This document shows positions 36,901-51,900 of a stretch of 64,000 nucleotides of DNA, piece by piece. Under the pieces are notes generated by a model. It was given only the letters and a program-made list of their open reading frames with translations, ran no database searches and was not told the origin of the DNA. The DNA is from Megamerina dolium (lineage: Eukaryota; Arthropoda; Insecta; Diptera; Megamerinidae), in contig OY978528.1 of NCBI GenBank assembly GCA_963854835.1, forward strand, positions 31,851,335 through 31,915,334, in the 5' to 3' direction. The position numbers were made by a program, and so were the translations under genes. Within the stretch, counting starts at the first letter, position 1. Every line of letters begins with the position of its first letter.

Positions 36901-39900
36901 AATGAAATTTTGAACGAATTTCTTATCAATCTGCTTTTGTTATCGCTTTTTCAGTTTGGGTTTAGAGCAGTTCGGGTTTGGCCGAGAAATCATATTTTCT
37001 GATTTTCATTCGAAAAGCCAAAGCATCTGTAGAGATGAATTTTTTTTTGGAAAATACTACTGGAATTATCATTATGGTCAAAGGAGAGATTCATGATTAT
37101 TGACTTTTTGTGGACTGATATTGAAACACAACCCATCAAACAAATGATTTATTAGTTTTGTAATAGTGATATGAGCTGCCTTAATCAATTAGTTGCATTG
37201 GATTTCACCCCGTTAAACTTTTTGTTGTGTAATGCCGTGGAACATCGATGTTATGCAGATTTAGACTCATAAGGTGCATATGGTCCAAGCCATCCCGGAG
37301 ATAGAGCCAGAAACCATCTTCAACAAGGTTTTGCAAAATTAGGTTGACACTTAGTCAGCGTTAGTACATTTCGAAGTGTGGATTACATAATCAATTGTTT
37401 CTTTTCTTAAAAAAGAAATATTTATCAAAATTCAGTACAGGAAATGCCCAAACTAAATGCTCAAGAAATGTAGAAAACTATTTATAAATTTCTAAAAATT
37501 TTATAATTATGATATTCACCAAATAGTTAATACATTTAGGCATGTACTTACCGAACTGATGTGTGTCATTAACGACTGACGGCTGGTGCCAGATTCAGCA
37601 GACATTGATGTTGAATCCGATTCATTGCCGCGATTATAGTGAAGGTAACGTTTCCGCTTGACGGTGGGTGAAATTCCTGTGGAACTGATGTTGCCATAAC
37701 TAGAGGCGGGGCGAGAGGTTTTCGGCGTTGTCAATTGTGGCACAGTTGCTGGTGCACTTGGCCACAGCGGTGTCACCGCCTCCAAAACAGGTGAAGATGC
37801 TGCAGTCAATACGCCAGTTACTTCAGCATCAACAATTGCGCTCTCATTTTCAATATCATTCAATATCAATGGGGCTTCATCTATCGTAGAAGTTATCGCC
37901 TCTTTTTTTCTCACACTCATTTCTAGCGATTTTAGTGAGTTAATGGCGCCAATGGATGCTTTACATTTATTTTGGGTTTTTCTCTGCTTCATTACGTCAG
38001 CATAGCTGACCACTTTATGTGTACAAACAACATAATCGGGTTTTGAATTGCACTGATGGTAAGATATATAGAAATCGGTCTGCAACCAAATCCATTGTTG
38101 ACCTTTCGTTAGGAAACGATAGTAGCATGATTTGCCCTCACCTTTTTGCATTACTAAATGTTAAATAAGTTGAAAATTGTTGAGTTAGATCCAAATAAAT
38201 AGTTTTGTGGAAAAATCATTTCACTTACATGCTTCGTGACATGCCACGATATCGCTGAGATCATCGAAGTGATAATAATCATAACCCGATGTGCCCAATA
38301 CTTCAAATGGCATATATCCAATTATGGGTGGCGCTCGATGGTCGAGAAATAGAAATTTCCATTCCAAGCTATGTTTTGAGGTGAACTCATTTCTTGTCGG
38401 ATCAATGAAGGACATTTCACGTATCAACTGCGGTGCCTGTACACGTCCCGTGCCAACGAAAATCAAATTTTTATCAAATTCCGACATTTTACTAGTTTCG
38501 AATATTTTCGGTATTTTCGGAGTATTTTTAGTCGACATGCTATCCAGATTAACATCGTTTCCTATAGCAAATATATTTTATGAGTGTCAAATAATACTTT
38601 TGTATATTGTCAGATCAAATTGTAAATACTTACTAAAATAACCAACAAATTTGACTAGCTCATAATCGGCATCCGTACCTCCGTTCTCAATGCCACCACG
38701 TTTTAGATGTACCGAAAATGTTATCTGATTACTTGAGTTGATGTCAGTCTGCAGTGGTTCAATAACGGGTTTCGGATTTAAGAATATGCTCAAGAGATGT
38801 TCATGATCAATTTCATAGGCCAAATCAAAAATGGTCATATTCAGGAGATCACTCTGTAAAAGTGTCATGACATCAGTACGTTTATGTTTCGAGATTTGGC
38901 TGGATTTTTTGTATAAGTAAATAGTATGCTTATATGCATATGTACGTATGCATAGTTGTATAGGTGCGCTTACCGGTAAATAACCCAATAGCGAGGTAAT
39001 GCTTTCCGATGCATAGAATATGTTACCGCTACTACTAAACACTATAATGAAGCCATCCAGTGATTCCAGCATGAGATGAGTGAATTCGTCATTAGTTAGA
39101 AAAGATGGTTTCCAGTCTTGTTGTATTTCAAAAACTTTTGAACGATCCGTTGCCTCTGAAATGACCAATCATATAATATATTCTAGATAGTAATTATATG
39201 AATTCATGAGTAAGCCGTTGTTTTTACTAGTGGTGGTGTGAGTCCATTTTTTCAAAGAACTAAGCTCATTGTAAAAAAAATTGAATTTAGCCACTTTCAA
39301 AAACAACGCCTAATACATTTACATAGAAATGTATTAGTATTCATATTTATTAATTACCATTGTGATGTTTAAGAAATTGTATTGTAGATTTGAGTACAGT
39401 CGATTTATCCATTTTACGATTTGACGTTGATATCAATGCACTCAGATCGTTCACCAATGAATTGAATTGATCACGCCGTTTCTTCTCACTCAGATTTCGA
39501 GATTTTCTGCGATAAAACAAACAAATATAGTGTATGAATAGAATTTTGAAAAATTTCAAATCAACTCATATACATTTAGAAAATCATGTTATTGAAATTG
39601 TGAAAAGTGAATAATTTATACCAATGAAATCCATTCCTGTTAAACTTGCTCAACTTGTTCAGGTTGAATTGTATAATTATCTAAGTTATTGAATCAGTAG
39701 CAAATGATCGTAAACGGTGTAAAAAATTGAAATAATTTCTCATACGTTAAAGTAATTTAATATCCACAAAACTGAACGTTTGGCAGTGCTAAGTTGTTAA
39801 CAGACTCATTGCGCCTGCAACATTGCAACACAGCGACAAGACGGCGTCTCAGGCAAAAAAGTGTGATTATGACTGTGCTCGGAATGAACTGATCGCGGAG

Positions 39901-42900
39901 ATTACATAAAATTTCATCAAAAAACATTTCCCAAAAATAAAATATTAAACGCCTTCACAAATCAATTCATTTTTAGTACTTCGAGCGAAAAAAAAAAAAC
40001 AAAACAAGATAAATGGAATTATTTCAAGGTTGCTATTGCTTATGTATCATTTTGTATCATGTCAAAGTAGAAATATTGGGTTGGCAACTAATAATTGCCG
40101 ATGGGAATCCAGAGATCAAGTTTTTTAACGAGTTTCATAAGTTTTAAATGTTTCTTAATGTGACACATTTAACTTCTCTGCTATCTTTCGTACAGTTATC
40201 ACAATTATCAGCTCATCTGATCAACCTGATCGTTGGACATCTTTGAGTGAAAAATCTCCGGAACGAAATTTGTCTAACCAATTCCGACACGATCTTTCTT
40301 TTATGTCTTCCTCACCATAGAAATCACCTACCTTTTTAGCAGCTTGCGCTACGTTCTGTGCTTTACAGAAATAAAAAAGAAAAATATGACAAAAATACTC
40401 GTTTTTGAACTCGATATTAAAACTGACGCCAAACTAACGCCTTCTAGCTTTAAAAAAAAAAAGAAATATTGGCACTTAGTTGGTATTGCGGTACAGCCAG
40501 CTTTTTTTCTAAAGCTTGTGCTACGGCCACCGAAAAACGGAACCGTTTAACAACAAAATGATATTCAAAATTATTGTTTTGGCAAACGTGGTTAAACAAT
40601 AATGATATTCATCTAAACGTTTAAATTTACGAAACTCTGAATTTTAAGCATTTACACAAATTGTTAGATGAACGCACCTCGTGCAATATTTGTGTAACAT
40701 AAAGAGCTGCCCATTAAACGGGGTTGTTTTCTGTATTTGCTTAAATTTACTCACTTAAAACTTCGCTCAAACTATAATTTGCGTAAACCACTTATCGTAC
40801 AAAAATTGACAGCTGATTTACGAGCTCGTAAGTTTACGAGGTTTACGTAGTTTACAAGGCGTTTAGATGAGAACCTCTAACAAATAATTATTATGGACAT
40901 TAAGATCCCACAGGAGAATTTAAGATTTTGTCACCGTGTCGGTGACTCAACTATAGAGACACCCCTCCACCTTCTAGTCAAATGCGATGTTATTTCCAAA
41001 AGACAAGAGCGGAACATAAGCCTAATGTGGTCTATGAACTCCTCAGGTGCCTTACAGAAGTGTTGTGAAAAGAAAAGAGGTCACAATAGACTCTTAGGTC
41101 GCAGTGCAAACTTCATATTAGATTAATTTATGCATTTTATTAAAGGTAATTTCCGGCGATAACATTGAGCCACTTAATATTATTATTTAAAAAAAAAATT
41201 AATTAATCGATTAATCGATTTTTTGATAATAATTGCAATTAATTTCAATTATTTTTTGTTTGTCTTGCGATTAATCATATGATTTAAAAAAAATTTTTTA
41301 CCATCCCTACTCAAGACAAGATCCATTACTGGGACAAGTATAGTATATCAATCACTGGTAGAAATGAGGCAATGAGCAATAACTTTTATCGAAACTAAGC
41401 TTATCAATCTTTGTGACATTTGCTTTAACCCTTTCAATCCAGAAGGTACATATATGTTTGAGTTTAAACATCGCTGAAAGTTCCAAATTAAATATTACTT
41501 GGTAACGCAAAGTACCATTTCGTCTTTAAGCATTTACGTATTCTAATAGTTTCTGTAATGTTTTTTTTTGGTTGTTGTTTGTTTGCACAAAACCGTAATT
41601 TGTGAACTGCCATAACGCCTGAGTGAAAATCGTAGGTGGATTTTGCAAGTTATCGTAACAAGTTATTGTAACAAAATTCTTACACGTGTTTACAATTGTG
41701 ACAGGTAAGAACATATAAAAAAAAAATATTAGTTTTATGCTTATTTTGATATATGGTGCCTATATGTACCATTCGTCCAATATGGTGGTACACATATGTA
41801 CCAGTAGTCTGGTGGGTACTAAATTATGTGATTCGTGGTTTTGCAGAAAGTTTATTGCGTTCCTAGAAAATGAATCTTGGAGATATTGGAATAATTTTGG
41901 AGGATGATGCTGATAGTACTAGGGACATAAAAAACTTTTTGAGTGACCTCTACGAATACGATCGAAAATTGGATAAATGGTTGAAGAAAGTTTTTTACCG
42001 TTTGATAATGATGACAGCTGTAAACGCATCGATCATTTAAAATGGCCTCAATCGAAACAAGATGGCATGCAAATGCTTAAAAACCAGAGATGTTCATCGA
42101 TCAATAAAATCAGGTAGGACAGCCCAAACTGCCAATTACAAAACAATACACCTTCTTGATGAAGGAACTACGACGACGTCATTGTACTAACTGCATATTA
42201 TTTCTAATTAGAATAGTTTGTTTTGCTTGACCTTATAACATCCCGGATGGTGCTATGATTAACCATCCGCTGAGCAATCCCAGTATTGTTTCTCAGATTA
42301 TCATTCAGTGATAATTTTTAAAACACCTAAATACCCTGTTTCAATTAAAAATTTAACATTAAAAATTTAACATTGCTGTTTGAAAGCCGGAACGAAATGG
42401 TTAACGTTTGCAAATCGAATTTCTGCGTTTTTTTTTATCATCACAATTAATCCATACAAAAAGTACCAGATCGTGACTATTTTTGTTTTCTACGAAATAC
42501 AATATATTTTAATCGATAGAATATCGAAGAATACTTGAATGAAATTTTGTTTCACTGATTGTGTTGATAGAAAATTTTGTGGTTTAGGAAAATAAAATTA
42601 GAGATTTTAAATTTGATATGTCAAAAGTGGTCAAACATTTTAAAGTGTTTCGACATGGCAACTTTCTCTTAAATTTAGTTTTAGAACATTATTTGACATC
42701 AATAAATTAATTTTTATGATTTTTTCGTATTTAATTTTTTTTAACCAGATTTTTTGAAGGCTAGACAAATCCATATTTTCGCACTAATAGAGCATGAATA
42801 ACATGTTCCACGAAACGCCACAGATATATGTAAAAAATAATATATATTGTAATTTGTAAAATAAACGTCATTTTATCCATTCTTTAAAATAATCGACTAC

Positions 42901-45900
42901 TATACTGGCTAAAACTATTACGATTTTCTATAACAATTTTAACAAAGTAATCGTGTTTTAAAAGTAATTATATTACCAATATATCGCAACAAAACGAAAA
43001 ATTTCCAAATGTCTAATCCTTCTACAATATATATTAAGAGAATAAAAGTTTGAATTAACATGTCGCCGAAAGTTTTCCTCAATTTGCCAAGAGATTTATA
43101 GCGATATGTAAAGTAACTTCTCCTAAAACTATATAAGTGAAAGCCATATTCTCTTATCATGGTTTATTTTAAGATAATATTCTTAATATTGCTAAAAAAT
43201 ATTTCTAAAATGATGCAATCCTTTAAATTAAGTGCTAAGACAGCGAGATGTCAATTCATTTGTGACAATAATTTTAAAATTTCACATCACTCTGCTGTCG
43301 TATGATGTAAATCATAAATGTTCGCCTTTGGGAATTATTGCCTATGAAGTCACAATCACTATAAAGTATATAGCTGTCAACCAATCAATCAAGAAGTACT
43401 CACAACAGTTTTTTAATGTTTTATTAGTGAATGGGATGCCGAAAACCGGTTGGTGTCATTTTCAATTTCCCATTATTTTTCCAGGTGTCAACATACAACT
43501 GTCATTCGTTGACATTTGGCAAAGAAGAACTTGCTCGCACAGCGCATGGAAATAGTGATAAAGAAGATCATGGTTTCTCAAACAATATTATACTGAGTGA
43601 TGAGGCTCTTTTTCATCTGTCTGGGTACATGAAAATGCAAAACTGTCTCATATCAGGCTCTGAAATCCCAAGAGAAATGGTCGAACAGTGTCTCCATCCA
43701 CAACGGGTGACATATTGATGCGGTTTTTGGAGTCGGTTGGAGTTTTATTGGGCCATATGCTATAAAGCTGGTGAAACAAAAAATTTTAAATGACATGACA
43801 TTGTTTGATTAAATAAATCTTCAAATGAGAAACTGTAAAGATTGCCACGCTCAATGCATTATTATATTTGGGATATATTTATGAGTACAGTGAAGAAATT
43901 CTATATATTCTACATATAAATATGTTTAAAAAAACTTTATTTGCTCAGTGCAATTTCTTAACGTTTATGTTGGATGAAAAAGAAAACCCCCATTTTGTTA
44001 ACATACAGCATAAGTGTATTTTTAGAAATGTATGGCTGAAATTGGCGTAATCAGCTGGAAACCACGCCTACCTCCAATACAAATGTGTGTTTTTGAACGA
44101 ATGCTTAACTGCTGTACTGAAGCGAAATGCTTCTTAATTTTCTGTTTTTTTTGTACATTTGGTTTTTCTATTTTCAGCCAACAGTGATGGACTGTGAGAC
44201 GTAAATAAAGAATATTTATATTTTATATTAAATCAATCAATATGTAAACTACATGTTCATATGTACATACATATTTACATACATACACCTATACGCAATG
44301 AATAAAAGTATATATGATAATATGAGCATCCTTTCTTTTTCCCCTTTGTTTTTTTGTTTTTGTTTTTTTTTTTGTTAGTATCAAATGCTTCATTGTACAT
44401 ATTTAGATGTTGATGATATGTGTGCGCGTGTATATCGATAGCTATTGTCGTTTTAAATTTAATTCGCTACAATAAATATGTCTGCTTTTGACAGTTTATT
44501 TCATAATGAAACATTAGTATTTCTTTAATAAAATTCCATGTAACGCATATATGTATGTATATGGACGTATATCTTTATTTAAATACGTACATGTAGAATA
44601 TGTGTATATGAATGTACAAATATTTATCAAATACAACTCAGTACAGTTAGCTACAATTAACTAAATTTACATACAGGTAAACAGGCAATAACAAACACAT
44701 ATACATATATATATACATACATTCTTTTGTTTAACATTAGCAATTTTCATTTTCTAGTATCGTACTCGTATGTACCGACACAATATGACATCAATTTTTT
44801 ACTATACATATTTGAGTTTTAAACTACGCTCTTTTCGAAATAAAATAATAATTGTGGTTTGTGGTCTCTAAGCACTTAGTTTGAACTAAATATAGTAGGC
44901 ATGTATATGAATAGTATGATTTCATTTAACCGCTGTACTTTTGAATCACATATGGCGGAATCGTCGACCGTTAAAACAATATGTACTAGTATAAAAAAAA
45001 AATGGCCTTACGGCAGCCTTACGCGACCTACATACATGTTTTTATATCGAGCACACGTAGAGTGTGCGTAGGAGATTCAATATATAAAAAGTAGGAAAAT
45101 CACACCTATATTTTGTGAATAAAATTCACCTTCGTGTAAGTCATTGTACATAATTATGATACAAATATATTATCGTAATTATGTACAATGACATTCTGGG
45201 CATTCTGTAGAGAAACGGAATTTGGTGCAAAATTAAACTTGATCCTTAAAACGAAAAATTTGTATTCTATAACAAAGCCTAGTATTATGTGTGCTTCTTG
45301 ATTAAAACAATAATCCTCGTCGTTATGAAAGCAGTATTAGTACCCAATTTTCATTTTTGTTTTCCATCTGATACTTCCTTATCTTCTCATTCATTCACTA
45401 TATTTTCTATTCAACACAAATTAGTTGGTCAACATATTAAACGCACCAACTATGTATAACATAAATATTTGAAACAACTTAATGCATCCACCCAAAATTG
45501 AAGAGTAGCATTTAATAACGAATTGGTCAGTAATTTCAACAAAACCAATTTCAACAGAATAAACCAGTAAAAATTTGATTGCATAAATTCGCGTAATACA
45601 TTCGTATTATGGCGACGATCTTATGCTGCAACTAGCCACCGACGTAAAAACGTAGAACGTGTCAGCTGACACGACCTATCTTATGAGAATGTCGTGTTAA
45701 CGAAAACTCACCACCGTATGACGGTGACGTAGGCGTTGCTCGGAGCGGAGAAAATCAATGCAATTTTGTATGTTCTTACGTACGGGCGGTACGTACGTAC
45801 GCTACGTCGGTGGCTAGTTGCAGCATTATGCTGCAACTAGCCACCGACGTAGCGTACGTACGTACCGCCCGTACGTAAGAACATACAAAATTGCATTGAT

Positions 45901-48900
45901 TTTCTCCGCTCCGAGCAACGTCTACGTCACCGTCATACGGTGGTGAGTTTTCGTTAACACGACATTCCCATAAGATAGGTCGTGTCAGCTGACACGTTCT
46001 ACGTTTTTACGTCGGTGGCTAGTTGCAGCATTATGCTTTCACTTCTCAGTTGCTGTTTAACTTGTGACGAAGCAAGACTGTTGCGCATGTTCTCGTACTC
46101 CTTTTGACACACACACACAGTAATGCAAATATTTTAGCATTATGCTGCAACTAGCCACCGACGTAGCGTACGTACGTACCGTTCGTACGTAAGAGCAAAA
46201 ATTTGTCAAAAGTTATGCCCGTAGCAGCGACGGAGAAATCGACTGTTCTTTCTTATATACATACATAACAATGTTGCCATGTATCACTGTGCGTGCATGC
46301 TTTTAATCACACTTACCATTTTCATGATCAAATTTCATAATATATATGTTAGAAACTACAAAAAAAATTAATATACGCGAAGTATATTTTAATAAATAAC
46401 TAAACACGATAATAGTTTTGATTAATTAAAAAAAAAAACTAAACTTTTTTAGTTAAGTTTTTATTCATTTATAAAAGTCTAAGCTGGTAACCCTGTAAAC
46501 ATATAGAGCGATCAGCTGACACGTTTTTACGTAAAAAATCAAATTGCTGTTGATTCTCTCCGCTACGAGCAACGTCTACGTCACCGTCATACGTTGGTGA
46601 GTTTTCGTTAACACGGCATTCCCATAAGATAGGTCGTGTCAGCTGACACGTTCTACGTTTTTACGTCGGTGGCTAGTTGCAGCATTAGTGTTGCCGGCAT
46701 TGTTCTAGATGTATTTCAAAAACGCTATATTTCAACGTCAGAAAGTGTTTTTGGATTTAATTGCTAATTGCATTTGTATACTGAAAAACTAAGATATGTG
46801 TGTATTAGAGTAATAATCGGTGATAATCTTGTGTTCTCTTCTCTATAGTCTTTCATATCAAATGTTGTACGTCAAACAATTTTCTGATGCCCTTCCACAG
46901 ACCCTTACCCGGACTACAAATTTCAAATAGTAACGAGGTATTTTTCATCAATTTTCGTAAATATCTTCTGGATTGACTAATACCGGTTCATTAAAATCCC
47001 AGACTGACACTTTTTTATTTATATCCACTAGTCGAGGCATTGTGATACATTTGATACAATTTTAGATTTAATCTATCGAGCTGCAAAAGACACAATCAAG
47101 TATTTCTGTCTCTTAAAGTTCTATGATTCTATAATCCACAAAATAGAGTTTGAAATAATCGGATAAAAGTGTTTGTAGAGCCTGATTTCTGTACTGTGAA
47201 CAGGGTTTAGCAGCGGCAAGCAATTGGTAATTCTTCCGGCAGTAACAATTTGCCATGGACAAGCTTCTAAAAGAACCTTGTGACAAAGACAGAAAAGTGA
47301 TGTCACAAGGGTTCTGTCGTTGGGAACCGCGGCTAATATAAGTAGGTCCCTTCTAATACTGTCCAAAATTTAACACGCACAACAGTACTGAAAAGGAAGT
47401 TCGACCAAAGAGCCCTTCGGGGCTTATAAGTACCACATATTTTTTTATTTTTTTTTTTTTATTTTTTTAAACAACGTTTAACTATGTGCATTTTAGAGGA
47501 GGAATCACAAAAGAAAGTAACATAATATTTACAACATTTTTATAATATTTGATTATAAAAAAAAATAAATAAATATGTGGCACATAAAGCCCCAAAGGGC
47601 TCATTGGCCGAGATTCTCTTCCATTATTGTTGTGCGTCTTAAATTTTGGACCATATTAGAAGGGACCTACTGATTTTATCCGGTTCCGAACTGCAGAACA
47701 CTTGTGACATCACTTTTTCTGAGCTTTGTCACAGAGTTCTTTAAGAAGCTTTTTCATGGCAAGTTGTTACTGTCGGAAGAATTGCCAATTGCTTGCCGAC
47801 AGGTGGGTACCGTTCGAAAGAAAAATCTTATCGATATTAAATTTGTTATGCATCAGCCGGGAATTGAACCACGACCTACAGATCAGAGGCGAACACACTA
47901 ACCACTGAGCTACGGCACCCACCTATATAATATTTGATTGCCATTGCTTAAACATTCAAAAAAAGAAGCTTAAGAAGCCAATTGAACATATTTTTGTTTG
48001 AAGGTGGTCGTTTGGGATCAATTCGTGTATGAAAACATCGGCAATTCATTTGGTAATATCTTGGTTGCCAACCCAATAAACATAATTTGTGAAGAATTGT
48101 AATAACAATAAACTTAAACACAAATTGCATTTGTGCAAATGAAAATCGAACGAAATTTTATACATCTCTATATTATTCTTAAATAAATTCGTCGTTCAAG
48201 GCTCTAGCTCCCTAAAACCAACACCTGGTTACGCCACCGTATATATCGTCGGTGCATACGAAGAAAGACGTACGAGTGTTGTAACGACGAATAAAGATGC
48301 TTAAGAAAAATAAGACGAAGAAAAATGCGTAATAATTGTTGTCGGCGTGTAAGCATAATTGACGACGAAGAAAGACGCTTTATCACTCGAAAGTTGGCGT
48401 CATTGAATTCATCTGACCGACTATTTAGTAATTATAAATTTAATAATTTAATAGCAGTAATTATTAGTTATAATTTATTACTAATTATAATTAGTGTATT
48501 TAATTTTTTATATGTTTTGCCTTATGAATTGGTTGAAGGAGTGTGATGAACAAATGAATAAGTAACTTACGAATGAGTCTTGAGTACACTTTAACATTTT
48601 TATAAATTACGATAACAAAACCATGGAATATTCGAGGTTTTTTGCCATATTTTACACAAGTATTAACAAATCGCTTTAAAATTCCATAGTATTTAAAAAG
48701 CCTGCTTTTAATAACAAAATGATTTTAGACTAATTGTAAATTTTCTTTAACAAACATATTAAAAATTAATATCTTATTAATGTGAATTCAAGAGTTCCAT
48801 ATTGATTAGAAGAAATAATTTATTCAAACAGTAAAAGAATATTAAATTCGGAATCAGCTACTCAAAAATACCTTCGAGATACACATGGCGTTCTTAAAAG

Positions 48901-51900
48901 CTTTTCTTTTGTGATAACATAGCTACATCATGAGCGCTAGGCGCTTCATACCTATTTTGTTTACTACGCTTTTTATAGAAATTGAAATTTATGACACTTT
49001 TAGTTAATTATATTTCAACCTTAATGAATAAAAATTAATTTTTTTTGGTGAAAGAGGAAATAAATATAGTTTCTATTTTGCTATTAAAGGATTTGTGTAT
49101 ATTTACTTTCATTTACTTTTTAAAAGAAATTTCATGAACATTTGATTTAGTGTTCTCCGGCAGTGCTTATTTTAACGCGCGTCTCTCGTCGCCGTTGATT
49201 ATATTTACGAGGTTTTTTCTCCATCAAATATATTTACACGTCTTTCTTCGCCGTCAATTATGTTTACGCGTCTTCTTCGCTGACGTTTTTTAACGGGTCT
49301 TTTTTCGCCTTAATTTTTGAGCTCGTGTCTCTCTTCGTACGCACCGACGATATAAAAGTAAATAATAATAATATTGGATGTTGAGTAACAAATTGTCTTT
49401 AGATCGCTCTAAAATGTAACATCTCTGGTAATAATAATTGTATAAGAGCTATACTGAAAGGTGACATTTTAAGCTCCAATTATCTACGTTTGCAAATTAA
49501 CGAAAATTCGGAACATTATCGTCATATTTTGCTTTTCTATTATAGAAAAGGTAAGGTTGCTGAACAAATTTGTGAAGTATACGGAGACGATGCTGTAACT
49601 AGAAAAACACCAGCGACGTGGTTTGCTCTTTTTCGATCTGATAATTTTGATGTTAAAGATGCATCTCGCCCAATCACTGAAAAAGTCGATGAAATCAAGA
49701 AAAAAATTTAGCAAAACCGGGACATAAGCAGCATTGCTAGGGAACTAGGTATTCATCATCAAACAGTTATCAACCATTTGAAGATAGTTGGATACACAAA
49801 GAAGTGAATTAATAGTGAATTAGTTTAATATACCGAATTTCTATTTGCGATTTACTGCTAAAACGGAACGAAACCGAACCATTTCTGAAGCGCATGATTA
49901 TGGGCGATGAAAAGTGGATCACGTATGACAATAATATGCGAAAAAGATCATGGAAGAAGCGAGGTGAAGCTTCGCAAACGGTGGCAAAGCCAAGATTGAC
50001 ACCAAGAAAGGTAATACTGTGTGTCTGGTGGGATTGGAAGAGAATTGTTCATTATGAGCTTCCAGAACCTTCTCAAAAGATTGATTCTGATCTCAGAATC
50101 AATCTATGCAGAACTCTCTTAATGGTGTAAATTTACATTCCGTAGAGGCCTGCAAAACGCAGTTGCAGCAGTTTTTCGCTCAGGAAACCCTCAAGTTCTG
50201 CACAGATGGAAGATAAAGTATAATACAAAATGTTCACGTTGGGCCGGCACGATATAATTTTACGTTTTGGCTGAAACGTGAAACATACCCTTCTGTAATT
50301 TCACGAAATCGAAATCGAAATTCATAACTTTTGACATTTTAAATATTCTAAACTTTCCCTATATAACGTAAGGGATAAGTTTAGTACCATCAAAATGACC
50401 ATTTCGTGCATATTTTAAAGCCCTCGGATAATTGAAAAATCAAGGAAGACAAAAACCAACCACGCTCTCGTCTTCGGAAAACAACCCTGCGGTATACGGA
50501 GTACGTAGTCATAGTAATTTGAAATTAATACCATCGTTCATTTGTAATTACTTATTTAATACAATTTGTGTGCTTGTTTGTGTTTGTTAATTTGTTTATT
50601 TTGATTGAATTGGAAATATAAATATAATCAAGTGTTAGGCAACTATTTATGATAATAGGCTGCTTTATAAATTACACGATTGCGAACTTTTTGGCTAAAA
50701 ATTTGTTTAGCAAAATTTATTTTTATTCTTTAATATACATCCCTTCTAACTGGAGATACTCTTTTTCCAGTGATTATTGAATTTCTTAATAACAACAGAA
50801 TATAAGATTTCGAAATGTCTTCAAACATTAATTTATTTGTAAAAGGTCACGTAAAACACACCATACACATTCAGTTGACATGACTATCAGCTATCTCACT
50901 CATATTTATACCCTGCATGAGTGCATGGTATATTCATTTCTGTCAGATATTTGTAACCGCTAGAAGGAATTTCCGGAGATATAGAAAGTATATATATTCC
51001 TGATCAGCGTCGCATAAATAGTTGATTGAACAATGTTCAATAAATAAGCTGGCCCTAAATCTGCGGTCCTCATGCACGTGATTAATGCATCGCTAACAAG
51101 ATATTATTTTCCAACTCAGTGGAAAGTTACTGAAGTGAAAATGGTTTTAAAGCCTGTAAAAACAGGAGAAGATGTCACGTCCTACCGTCCTACTAGCTTA
51201 CTGCCTATCCTTTCCAAAGTATTCGAAGTTTTGATCATCACCCGCTTAATGCCAGAAATTGAGTTCAGGAACGTTATTCCCAATTATCAATTTGAGTTTC
51301 GAAAATCACATAACACAATCGAACAGATTCACAGATTAGTTGAAGAAATCCACTTGACTTATGAAAAAAAGGAATACTGCACAACGGCTTTCCTAGATAT
51401 TTCGCAAGCCTTCGATAAAGTTTGGCATGAGGTTTTATTATAAAAAATAAATAAATATGTGGCACTTAAAACCCCGAAGGGCTCTTTGGCCGAGCTTCTC
51501 CTCCATTACTGGTGTGCGTGTTAAATTTTGGACAGTATTAGAGGGACCTAGGTCCCTCTAAAGCTGAGGTTTTATTATACAAAGTTAAAAAACTATTGCC
51601 GTTAAATACATATACCTCATAATAAAATCGTACTTATCGAACCGACATTTTTATATTAAACAGGCGAAACCTGCACGTCTCTTCACAGTATACATGCTGG
51701 AGTATCTCAAGGAAGTGTAATGGGCCCCATTTTGTACTTAATCTTTAAATCAGACCTGCCTGCTTCTGAAAATGTAGTACTTGGTACATTCGCTGACGAT
51801 ACAGCAATTGTATCTTTAGATATAAATGCAATTACCGCAACACAAATCCTGAAAAGCAGTCTCAATAAAGTATCGAAATGGCTAAAAAAATGGCGAATAA

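Larger units (their letters stand above)
35525..37551 (-). other. Clock intron 6
   Basis: About 2 kb between exons 6 and 7. It contains a LINE reverse-transcriptase relic near its exon-7 side (35700-36060) and a second decayed DD41D-type fragment near 37190-37350. The remainder shows nothing recognisable. Confidence 0.7.

Noticed and set aside
40611..40876. Possible small element with CATCTAAACG inverted ends
   Set aside because: Only about 10 bp of matching ends and no clear target duplication. Could be chance.
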